Positions 30,717-43,021 of a DNA stretch of 64,000 bases are shown piece after piece. The notes under the pieces are model-generated. The model worked only from the letters and a program-made list of their open reading frames with translations. It was not told the DNA's origin and ran no database searches. Within the stretch, counting starts at the first letter, position 1. Every line of letters starts with the position of its first letter. The stretch spans positions 1,516,001-1,580,000 of the forward strand of contig NC_041784.1 in NCBI RefSeq assembly GCF_900090045.1, given 5' to 3'. The stretch comes from Plasmodium malariae. Its lineage: Eukaryota; Apicomplexa; Aconoidasida; Haemosporida; Plasmodiidae. The translations under genes were made by a program, and so were the position numbers.

Positions 30717-33700
30717 TTCATTCATTCATTTTTATCTCTTTTTTTCTATCAATTAACATAGATAAATGATTATCATGACAGTAATTTTAAAAAAAATTTT
30801 TATATAAAAAGCATAAGAACAGATGGAAACTGTTTATTTAGAGCAGTTTCGGATCAGTTATATAACTACGAGGAGAACTATAAAGAAATTAGAAAACGAG
30901 TGGTTAGTTGTCTTTCTTTGTTTGAAGTGCGATTTTTGCGCCGTTAATTAATTTGGTTTTTTGCTTCATGTTTGTTTGTATGCCTTCGTGTTTACTTGTC
31001 TGCATGTGTGCATATGTACCTGTTTGTTTGTCTTCATGTCTGACTGTATGCTTGTCTGTATGACTGTATTTATGACCTATTACGCACGCGATATGGAAAG
31101 TGGCAGGTTTTATAATTAACAAGAAGGACATACATGCTTATATTTTTATGCCCCCTTTTTTTTCTTTTTTTTTTTTTTTTTTTTCTTTCCAGGTTGAACA
31201 TTTATTAAAAAACGAAGAAAAGTATAAGAATTTCTTGGAATATGATGAAAGCTTTAAATCTTATATAGAAAGGTAAGCTATTAAAATTTGTGGAAGATCG
31301 GTGTAAGTATCATTTTATATACATTCCCGTTGTGTGCTTTTCTTTATGTTGTGTGCTTCCATATAATTTGCCTGTATGTAGATATACAGACATCCTATTG
31401 TGTGTGTATATATGTGCATATATAAATATATATGTTTCTTGACCCTTGTTATTGCATGTGTTCATTTACTGTGTGTGTTATTCTTTTTTAAGAATAAGCC
31501 TGGATGGTACATGGGGAGGGCAGTTAGAACTTCAAGCCGTGGGAGAATTATTCAAAGTAAACAAATAGAAAGATACAAAAAATTAAGTATGAACCGTCAA
31601 ATGTTATGCATATAACGTAAAGTTTGAAGCAATAAAAATGAATGTTAATTTTTTTTTTTTTTTTTTTTTTATTTATTTATTTTTTGTGAACTGTAATAAC
31701 ATGTATGATTTATTCCTTTTATATCTCTTCACTAATGAGTTATTTTTTTATTCCCTGCATTATCTACCCACTCCTCATCTGTATTTCACTGTATGACATA
31801 TGAAAAAATGTAATAATAATGAACAAAATTAATATATATGTGATTACCTTTTGTATATGAACAGGTTAATATATTAATATACCAGGAAAATGGGTGCATC
31901 CTAGAAATAAAAAATCATAGCGATGACAACAAGTGCATACAGTTACACTATGCCTCTAGCGTATGTCTTTTTTTCTTTTTTTTCTTTTTAATATATACAT
32001 ATGGAATTGTATACGTGCCAAATTTTTATCTATAAGATGTTGAAGGTGGTTTTTTCCCCCCTATTCATGCTTTTCCATTCGTTATTCATTTCACCGTACT
32101 CCGTTAACTGTTAACCGAGCTGTTCATTTCTTTTATCTTTTTTTTTTTTTTTTTTTTCCTCTTAATGGCTTCCTTATTTTGACTGTATATTTTTTCCGTC
32201 ATACAAATTTTCAGGAGCATTATAACAGTGTGAGGTTCAAGAACAGGGCTCTAGAAAATGAACTCAAGTGTATATTAGACTTAAGAGAAATAGTAATTTT
32301 AAAAAATAAAAAATTACTACAAAATTTGCACGATGTTTATGCGCCTATGCATACACGTGTTTGTATATCTTCATGAATGTAGACATATACACCCTACATA
32401 TGTTCCGTCTTTATGTTGAGTTAATACCATATTAAATAGTAGATGCATTTTTTTGATAAACGCTCTGATAATGTCATTACATATGATATAATTTTTAGAT
32501 GAAGAGAAAATTTTTTTTTTTTTTTTGTAATTTGTATTATGAGTGCGTTTTTATAAAACTGTGCGTATAAGTAGCTCCAATCTGCACGGTGTGTAATTAG
32601 GTTTATTTGGAAAGTTTATTACATATATGCGTATGTATGTATGTATGTACATGTATGTATATATATGTGTGTATATATATGTGTGTATATATACTCATAT
32701 ATATGTATATGTGATTTCCTTTTCTGCCTGATCGTGCGTGCACACAGCTGAACGACAAGGACGAGAACGATTCGACGAAAACTTTCTATGAGACGACGGA
32801 AAACGAGCTAACGGATGAGAATGAGGATTGCAGTTCAAGTCATATAAAAGAGAACAGGAAAATGAATGATAGTTTAGGGGATAAATCAAATTGCTTTAGT
32901 AGATTAATGGAGGAACAATATGGATTAGGTGAATATATAAATGATAAGGATGAACCATATATTTTTTTTGTAAGTGAGGATGAGAATACACCAAATGCTT
33001 TTGATATATTACAAAGTATTAGTAATGGGATAAGACGTAAAAAAGCAAGGAGTAGGAGTATGCCAGGGATTAATGAAAAATTTCTTTATTTTTTTTCGAA
33101 AAATCAACTAAATGAAAAAATAGAAAGTGATAGTACAATTGATAACTTAAATGAAAAGAAAAATATAGAAAAAAAAAAGCAAAAAAAAAATGAAAAAAGG
33201 AAAATTAATTTTCTCAAATGCAATTATATAGGACACGAAAATGAAGATATTTTGAATGAGTATTTGTCTAGCATTGGTAATAATAGCAGTGATTTGGGGA
33301 AGGCTACTATTCGTATATGTTATAATAAAACATTCCACAAGTATTTGCGCTTATCCAAAATGATGGGGGAAATTGAGGGGGAACCAGAGGGGAGACTTGC
33401 CGTGGAGGATAACAACCAGGTTAGGCACAACACCCAGGTTAGGAAGAACAATCGAGTTAAGCAGAATGACCAAGTGGAAAGGAACAATCAGCTGGATGAG
33501 ATTCATGAGGGGGATGATACAAATGACAGGGTTGAGTTGGAGAATGAGAAATACCGTAATAAGGGAAATACCAATTTATGGCATAATGATAATTGCGCTA
33601 TGCAAACATGTTCAAATGGAATCAGCATGGTTAACAATCAATATGAAGATAAGGAAAACAGAAAGAGTAATACTTCAAATGCACAAAAAGACAACAACAG

Positions 33701-34988
33701 TAGTAGTACTAATAGCAGTAGTACAGGTAGGAAGGGATATATATCGAACTATGAAATAGAAAATAATTTTAACGAGAGTAAAAAAAAAGAATTTGATGAC
33801 TTAATACATCTATATAGTGAAAAGATATCAGAAAATAAAAATTATTTTAATAATTATAAAAATGTATATAATTGTAATTCCAAGTCTAGTATAGTGATAC
33901 CAAAATATGCACACACAAATAATGAAGACCTTAAATATTATTATTTAAATTCTGAAAATGCAAGAAGTTCATCTATTTATAAATGTAGTAGTAACGAAGA
34001 AATAACAGGGAGCTCTTTATATTTGGATAAAGGTTTGAACAGTTTTGAGATGAAAAATAATTTGTTTAGTAAAAATGAGTATACTAATATATCATTAGGG
34101 GATAAGGAACCATTGACCAGTAGTAATAACTTCCTATCTGATAACAATAAATGTATTAGGAATAACAACAACTATTATTCGAGTAAGAAGATATATAATT
34201 TTAAAAATACTGTATCTCATATATTTGACATCATTATTCATAAGTATGTAATCAGTATAGATAGTAATTTATTATATTCATATGGTAGCAATAAATATGA
34301 TGTAGATGATAAAATGAATAAAGAAGGGAGTTCTACTTCCTTATTTAGGAAAAATAGCTGTAATTATGATATTATTAACAATAACTCGTACAGACCCAGT
34401 TCATGTATGACGCTTAATTATTCTAATGGTATAGATAACGAAATGAGAAGGAGCAATAAAACGAGGAGTAATGAAAATATTTCGCACGTAAATTCTTCTA
34501 CCAGTATCAGAAATAATAATGACAGCAGTGTTAATAATAACAAATGTATTGATAAGAAACGATCAGATTGTAATCATTTAAACATGAGAGATATGTTAGT
34601 GAAAAGAAAATATTATAATAAAAAATTTATAAATATGTTTTCAAAAGACATTATTTCAAAAAGTCTATTTCATTATTTAAATGCTGATTTTTTGATAAAT
34701 GAGGATAAAATTAAATATATTATTCCATTCCTTTTCCATAGTAGAAATGTAAATATATTTAAAAATAACCTGAACAAGAAAGATTTTTATTTCTATGAAT
34801 ATATTGCCTTTTCTTTCAATTTAAATAGACAAAAATTACGAAAAAAAATTGAATGCTCCAAGGTATCCTATGAAGAATTTCTCCTAAAAGGGAAGCATAA
34901 ATATAATAAACTCAAAAAGGGGTATAACAAAAAGTTGTTATCCTTAGATACACAACAGGATAGCGGCGTAAAGATTATTTCGCTTTAG
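30244..34988 (+). CDS. OTU-domain cysteine protease, OTUD3-like, eight exons
   Basis: Proposed exons: 30244-30306, 30456-30503, 30762-30902, 31193-31272, 31493-31556, 31865-31960, 32215-32292 and 32748-34988. All joins keep one frame and give 936 residues. OTU proteases cleave ubiquitin or ubiquitin-like modifiers. The catalytic block R-T-D58-G-N-C61-L-F-R-A lies in exon 3, a LDGTWGGQLELQA block in exon 5 and the catalytic His in EH166YNSV in exon 7. A basic N-terminus followed at once by the OTU fold, the VEHLLKNEEKYKNF helix and the HYASSEHYNSVR ending match the layout of OTUD3. Residues 190-936 are an Asn/Ser/Lys-rich extension of no known fold, with a better-ordered end (about 815-925). 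No signal peptide or transit sequence is visible in this model. From memory the syntenic P. falciparum gene is an OTU protease linked to apicoplast Atg8; an alternative 5' end could change the predicted location. Confidence 0.85.
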
Positions 34989-35008
34989 AGTATGTTCACT
35001 TGGTTTGA

Positions 35009-35115
35009 CAGCAGGGTACCACACAAGTATGCCATTTGGTGTGCCCAGTTGGTCTTTGCTAACTCGGGTATTGCTTTCCGCGTATTGCTTCCACCTTGCC
35101 ACACGCCATTGTGGG
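35009..35115. other. GC-rich, hairpin-forming patch (possible structured RNA or 3' UTR element)
   Basis: About 105 bp near 50 percent GC against a background near 20 percent. It includes an imperfect hairpin at 35014-35046: GGG and CACAC on the left pair with GTGTG and CCC on the right, with a 3-base bulge. No tRNA cloverleaf or box motif recognised, no convincing reading frame. It may be the OTU 3' UTR. Confidence 0.4.
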
Positions 35116-35592
35116 TACGTTTTAGACAAAATTGTTAGTCATCTCGTTTTGAGGAAGAGAAGTGGGGGAATATGAAAAGTAGTTCCTACTTCCGCAAGTA
35201 CAGTTTGACGTGATGGTATTTTTAAGAGAAAGTAAAAAAAAAAAAAAAAAATAATAATAATAAAATAAAAGGTGCAACAATGAGCGAAAAACGAGAAAAA
35301 ACGATAGAAAAATGGGTAAAAGAAATAGCATTTAAACTGTATCTTGTAAAGAACTGTTATGACGTTTATGAGCATACATACATGAATGATATACATAAAT
35401 ACACGCACAAATGCATGCATATATGTGCATACACATGCACAGGAGCACGGATTTGTAGCAACTAGAGCAACACGTATATTATATACGTACGTAAATGTAC
35501 TTGTGTGAACATATGAACAGTATGACAATGGTGTAACCCCCTTCTCATAATAACTGCCTCTTTTGTATTTGTTCACCTCACTGTTTTTAGAT

Positions 35593-35625
<33 letters not shown>

Positions 35626-36289
35626 TTTTTATACCATTTTTATATATGCATGAATTTTATAGTTTTCTTCTACTTATTTTATCCCTTTTTCAATAACTCT
35701 CATAAAACATTTGTAATGATAAACATGCGTAAAAACATAAGTTAACGCTTTTGTACGACTATTTTATTTAACTTCATTTTATTTATTTTGTGTGTTTCAT
35801 TATATAAATATATTTTTTTTTTATTTTCTTATATATCGCGCAATATGCATATATCATCGTATGGCGTTTTGTGGATAATCATTTTGACAGCCTTTCCGCG
35901 GTGCTTACAGTTTATACACACATGTATGCATGTGTGAATAAATGTACATATGTATATACGTTTATATATATGTATTTAAATATATATGTGTGTGTACAGA
36001 ACATGTAAATTAGAGTGTGCTACATGCACACATAATGCGTAAGTAGGCTCTCAATTGTTAAGCTCAAGTCGTTATTTCTTTTCTGTTTCGAGTAAAAATA
36101 GTCTATCTTACGTATATATAAATGTCCACATTATGTAGGTGTGAATATTATATATGCCTCAACTTTGACTGTTCTCATGTGTATATTGTTGTTTATATAT
36201 ATTTTTTTTTGTATATTTCGTTTATTTATTTATTATTTTATTATTATTATTTTATTATTATTATTTTTTTATTATTATTTATTTTTATT

Positions 36290-36447
<158 letters not shown>

Positions 36448-37231
36448 TTTTTTTTTTTTTCCTTTTGCCATTTCACTCAACCCACATAAAAAGGCGTTCA
36501 GGCGAATTTTCAATTTTGTAAAATAAAATAAAGTTCATATACTATCACAAATTAATATGTTTAATTTGATCATAATATATAACTAAGAAGTGTGTAACAG
36601 GTGTGCGTATTTAAATATACATATGTATATGTATACACATATATATGTGTATGTCTTAATCGTATTGCTTACATGTGTATCACACATGTGTATACGCTGC
36701 TTAAGAGCGAGTTGCATATACGTATATACTTACCACGTATATAGCATGCCATCTTATATATGTATATATATAATTACATATTGGTAGTTATACGAATACA
36801 CACTTTACAATTCGAAGAGTCAAAGGATGCAGAAGAAGGCATCGTTTGTAGTTCGTTCATTATATATCTTTATATTGTGTACTTTATTTCATTATATTTT
36901 ATCTATATATGTTATCTATATATTTTATCTATATATTTTATCTATATATTTTATCTATATATTTTACCTTTTGATTCTTTTCTGCAATATGATTTAATTT
37001 ATGTCAATCTAATATATAATTTTAAATGATTTAATTTTATCTAACGTATTTTACTCTTTTGATGCAGTCCCTTCAGGTACCTTTCGAAAAATACGAAATA
37101 CTTCTGTCATTAGATGATATAATAATTGCGGAGGGGCAAAAAAAAAAAAATTAAAAAAAAAATTTCTTTCATTTTACAGTTTTTATGAATGTTCAATATG
37201 CATCATTTTAACCTGACCTTTTACACTTAAT

Positions 37232-37270
<39 letters not shown>

Positions 37271-37322
37271 TTGAAAACAAAATGACAAAAATTCGATATT
37301 GCTAAGATGACCAAGTGTCATG

Positions 37323-37368
<46 letters not shown>

Positions 37369-37904
37369 ATATGTATATATATATATATGTGGATATATGT
37401 ATATGTACATGTACATGTACATGTACATGTATATATACGTTTATGTGTAGAATGTGTATGTATACATATATGCATTGGGATATGTACATATGTGTACACA
37501 TGCTGGAATAGCAAGTGATGTTTTCAATTTTTATTTTTTTTCTCTTCATTTTGATAAAATAATACACTTTACGAAAATAGTCAGCATGTATATTTTTTTT
37601 TTTTTTTTTTTTACTTTTTTATAAAATTATGTATATTGTTAAAAGGCGTAGATAACAATATAATCACTAGAAGTGAGTTTTTAAAAATTCGTGTTTGTAA
37701 GAAGTTTATATATGTGGGTGAAAGATATACATATTGAATATACGTACGTGTACTCACATAAACGTATTAAATGAATGTTTGTACGAGTGTATGTTTGAGT
37801 AAGTATGCAGGTATATAAGTATGAATATGTTCGTATATGAGTACATATATATATATATATATATGGATGTGCATAATGTATATACATTTGCATATTGCGT
37901 ATAC

Positions 37905-38062
37905 GCATTCATATGACATATACGCATACATATCTCATATACGTATACATATCTCATATACGCATACATATCTCATATACGCATACATATCTCATATACG
38001 CATACATATCTCATATACGCATACATATCTCATATACGCATACATATCTCATATACGTATAG
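37905..38062. repeat. 19-bp repeat, unit CATACATATCTCATATACG
   Basis: About eight copies, rich in inverted symmetry (CATATG/CGTATACG-like). Confidence 0.9.
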
Positions 38063-38594
38063 ATTCTTTTAACAAACTTCGATAACTACTTAATGACAAT
38101 TTCTCAAAAGCGCTAGTGCAAATAAAATGGGGGAAAATTATATTTTATGAACAAAATCAGGTAAATGAGTGAAGAAAAAAAAAAAAAAAAAAAAAAAGTT
38201 TATCATTCAATCAAATAAAATATTTAGTAACATTATTAATTTAATTAAATATAAAAGTATTTACGGAACAATAATTGTAGTGTGGAAGTCAGTAAAAGGG
38301 AAAATGAAAAGTACTGTATTTGTGAATACATTTCTTTTCGAAGAAAGTACAAATAGTTTTAGTGTCGAAGAAAGCTAAATTTTATAAGTGCTTCCGTATT
38401 TTATATAACTAAAGTGGTAGGAAGTGTGTTAGGAATTGATACAAGTATTAAGAAGCTTCATAAATAGCACCAGTAGGTAAAGACTGTAATTAACCGAAAG
38501 TGCGAAAATAAGCAATAGAGATCTTTACAACTTCATCATGAAAAAACAACTTTGCAAATATATCAGCAAGTGAGTTTTTCCTCATTTGTGCGTT

Positions 38595-38632
<38 letters not shown>

Positions 38633-38764
38633 GTACACAATTATGATATAATAAGATAAGTGTGATATATCTAAATATATATATATATATATATATCCAT
38701 ATACATACATATATTATAATCATAGTGGAAGCATTTTTTTTTTCTTTTTTATTAATCGAAAATA

Positions 38765-41700
38765 ATGAGTGAAAATAAAGAAGGAATTGAAAAAAGTGCT
38801 ATAAATAGGTACGATCTTGATAAGAACGATTGTAATGAAATAGTTGATAATAACGAAAATTTTAAAAATTATAAGGATCTGAATAATGGTGTAATTACAT
38901 TTGAACATGATACAAGTCATCTTAACGAAGGTAATTGTGATAGTGCATATTTAAATGATAGTATTGGTAAAGATAATGAAAATTGTTCATTAAACGATGT
39001 GATAAATAAATATCTGATGACCCTCGAGAATAAAGAAAAGAATAATGGAGAAGAGGGAGATTATCAAAACTATGTCGAATGCGCATTCAATTGTGCTGTT
39101 TATGCGAGTGATGTGAGTAACGCTAACCATGGGAATGGTGTGAATATACATGTTGACGAAAGCGTTTATAGTTGGGAAAATATTTCAAATAATCCTAATA
39201 ATTGTAATATTTCTAATAATCCTAATAATTGTAATATTTCAAATAATCCTAATAATTGTAATATTCCTAATAATCCTAATAATTGTAATATTTCTAATAT
39301 TTCTAATATTTCTAATATTCCTAATATTTCTAATATTTCTAATATTCCTAATGATGAATATTATATGAACAATTTTTACGCTAATAATGATGAGGGAAAC
39401 TATTGGGCTCATTGGGACAGCAGTAACATGCCCACCCAGAAAAACCTTGCCAACAATTACGGAAGCATAAATGACAATGATAATGATGTGAAGGACAATT
39501 ATAGTGGCCTGAATGATAATTATAGGAATTACAGTAGTAGTAATAGGAATATTAATGATAAAAATAATAGTAACATTAATAATAATTGTAGCCCTAGTGA
39601 TAACGTTCCTTTTACGCACCCTGTTGGCGCAAATGACGGGAAGTGCAAAAATTATTCTAAAGACCCCTATAATATATCAATTGGAAATATGGAAAATACG
39701 AATAACTACAGGGATTTCATGAAGATAAGAAATAACTCGATTGAGAAGTACTCATCATATACCTCTGCTATCTCAAATAGTAACAACAATAATGGAAAGC
39801 GATTATTTTTTTCGAAAAATGCTCAAGGTCGTCCATGCAGTAACAATAGTAGTAACAATAATAATATTAATAGTACTGATAGAATTAGTAGTTTACATAA
39901 TGAAACTGATAACTATCGAAGGTTACCATATGTGAGCCATAATAATTACGTATATAATATTAATAATAATAAAAAGAATAATAGTAAAAATGATAACAGT
40001 AATAGTTATAGCAATAAAAATGGCAGTGATAACACACATCAGATGGAAATGGCGTATGATGAAAAAAGAAAATATTCATATGAAAGAAAAAAAAATTTAT
40101 ATAAAAGTAATTATGAATATAAAACTAAGGAGAATGTCCATTTTTCACCCACAGAGAACAAACATGATTATCTGAGGTACAAGAAGTACGAAAGTAAATG
40201 GGATAATCAAGGTGATTGTACGAATGTTAAGAACTTTGATGATAAGATGTATATGCAATATGATGATAGGCAGCATATGCAATATGATGATAAGCGGCAT
40301 ATGCAATATGATGATAGGCGGCATATGCAATATGATGATAGGCGGCATGTGCAATATGATGATAGGCGGCATATGCAATATAGTGATGAGAGGCATACAC
40401 ATTATAATGAGGGGCAAACTGATCGACACGATAATATGATATTAAACAAATATGCTGATAACAGATTTATCCAGTATGATGAAAAAAGCATGAATAAAGT
40501 AGACAAAAAATACGAATGCAATATATTCGATGATGAATGTTATTTTGTTCAATGTAGAAGTTATGGAAAGGAAAAAATTGTAATTCCTAGTCCGTTAAGC
40601 AGCTTAGAAGACTTAAGGTAATATATGCTTCCATACGAAATGACTCATACATGTACATGCCATATGTGGGAATAACGTTATATATGTGTAGAAAACTGTT
40701 CATAAATATATGTTTATATGTGTCTTTATATGTCTATATATGTATATATATATATTATATGAATATGCTTGTGCCACTCCTTGTGCGTAATTCTTCCCAT
40801 CCTTTTTCCCGTTTTACTTGTTCTCCGTACACTATGTACATATTTGCCGTATTCATCTTTATTTTCTTTTTTTTTTTTTTAAAAGCACATTATGTGGAGA
40901 TATTTTATATAAAAATATTTGTATGAAGGGGTACAACCAAATGACTACTGTTCAGAAATATTCAATACCGATAATAAAAAAAAAAATGAACCTTATTGCT
41001 TCTTCACAAACAGGAAGTGGAAAAACCTTTTCTTTTCTATGTCCTATAATTTCAAATCTTAAAAAAGATAATGAAATTCTTCGGCCTCATTTTCCTGGAG
41101 CATATGCATGCATTTCTCCGTTGTGTCTGGTCCTCTGTCCAACAAGGGAGCTGGTTATTCAAATACAAAAGGAGGTAAATTTTTTTTTTTTTTTTTTAAT
41201 TTGCAAAATTGTCATTTTTTGGCTAGCCGTTAAGAAGAGAACTATAATAAGGCGTAGAATTATTTTATTGCTGAATCATAATATTATGGATGGGGAAAAA
41301 AAAAAAAAATGCACACATATGTATATATATATGTATGTATATATAGGATTAAATATTTGTGCTTTTTTAGGTAAATAGTCTAACAAAAGGCATGGACATT
41401 GTGTGTATGGCCTTTTACGGGGGGGAAACGATGAAAGACCAGGTATTTTTATTTTATTTTTTTTTTTATTGCATGTTCATGTGGTTATGAATATATGTAT
41501 GTGGGTATACATGTGTACATATTAATGTGTGTAAACATAAAAAAATGAGAATGTTCCTTATTTCCAAGTAGATAGTACAAATAAATGAAAGGCAAGCCGA
41601 AATAATAGTATCAACCCCAGGGAGGTTACTAGACTTACTAAACAATTGCAAAGTTAGTCTTTCTTTTATTAAATATTTAATTTTTGACGAAGCTGATGAA

Positions 41701-42459
41701 ATGATATCTCTTGGTTTGAAAAATCAGATGGATGAAATAATTTTTCAAAAGGATTTATGCCCAAGTGAAACAAGGCAAACCATATTTTTCACTGCTACCT
41801 TGTCTGATAATTTGAGAGATGATATTGAAAAGTTTATAGCTACCCCTTATATTTATTTAAATATAAAACAAAAAAAGGATGTTAAAAATTCCATCAAGCA
41901 GGTAGGACTGTGTGCAGATGATTATTTTAGGAACATGCTCAGTGAGATGTACCTACACCTGCGCTCACGTAATATATATGCGCATGTTTGTACGAATGTG
42001 TGTCTGTATTATTTGCATTTACGTATATATAATGCTGAAAGAAAGTATTTATTTTTTTTATTTTATTCTTTTATTTTTTTCGTTTGTTGTTATTGTTATT
42101 GTTATTGTTATTATTTTCTTTTCTTTTCTTTTTTTTCTTTGCTTTTCTTTTCTTTTTTTTTTTTTTTTTTTCTTTTTTTTTCCCGTTTTATCGATGATTT
42201 TCCCCATTTGACGTGCCCGCCTTTTCGCAGATTGTCAAATACGTACCGGTGAAATCAAAGTTGAATGAACTTTTTCGAGACATTCGAACCTTACAAGGTC
42301 AGGCGATAATATTTGTGGAATTGAGAACTTCTATTAATCACATCTTTAACTTTTTGAAGTCGAAAGGCTTTAACGTGAACTATTTACATGGGAAGATGAA
42401 TCAGGTGAAGCGCGATTTATGCATGCACGAGTGTATATGTAAGCATGTGTGTGTATGTA

Positions 42460-42499
<40 letters not shown>

Positions 42500-43021
42500 A
42501 GAGAAACGTGGTACCATTAAATATTGCTTGCATGTTATGTCCTTAACTATATTCTTACGTATTTCAATTTATTTCCCCCACTGAAAATGTCAACATGTGG
42601 GCTGTGTTTGCATGGGCAAGGACGTTTCGTAATGCATGTTACATAATCTTAATGAGGGATAACATTTGCATGTATACTCACCTTTGCTCATACCACTATT
42701 TGCGTGTATAAATCGCTGCAGGCTCGGAGGGAATTAGTTTTTGAAAAGTTTAGGAACAAATCTTTTCAAATATTAATAGCTACATCCATAGCAGCAAGAG
42801 GCTTAGATTTCCCAGATCTCGAATTAGTAATAAATTATGATTTGCCTTCCGAATTTGAACAATACATGCACAGGATAGGAAGAACAGGGAGAATTGGAAA
42901 AACAGGAATAGCAATAAATTACTTTAATAGTTCAAACAAGAAAATAATTGACAAGCTAATTGAACATTTAAAGAAACACGATCAAATAGTTCCTAATTGG
43001 CTTCTTAATTTTAATAAGTGA
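38765..43021 (+). CDS. DEAD-box ATP-dependent RNA helicase, DDX3/Ded1-like, six exons
   Basis: Proposed exons: 38765-40617, 40886-41174, 41371-41442, 41572-41901, 42231-42404 and 42722-43021, one continuous frame of 1005 residues. DEAD-box helicases use ATP to unwind or remodel RNA. Motifs in order: Q-motif region GYNQMTTVQKYSIP (633-646), motif I QTGSGKT (659-665), Ia CPTRELVIQ, GG in exon 3, Ib TPGR (753-756), motif II DEAD (777-780), motif III TAT (812-814, where SAT is usual), IV AIIFVE, V ATSIAARGLDFP and VI HRIGRTGR in exon 6. The QKYSIP Q-motif and the LDFP/IN-YDLP linker are closest to DDX3/Ded1. The first 617 residues are Asn/Asp-rich and disordered, with ISNNPNNCN repeats (about 140-175) and QYDDRRHM repeats (about 495-545); the C-terminus stops right after the RecA2 domain. 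Translation initiation or RNP remodelling is inferred from family. Confidence 0.87.

Noticed and set aside
36780..37130. Possible small gene between OTU and helicase genes
   Set aside because: Short non-repetitive patches are present but I could find no start, frame and splice signals that agree.
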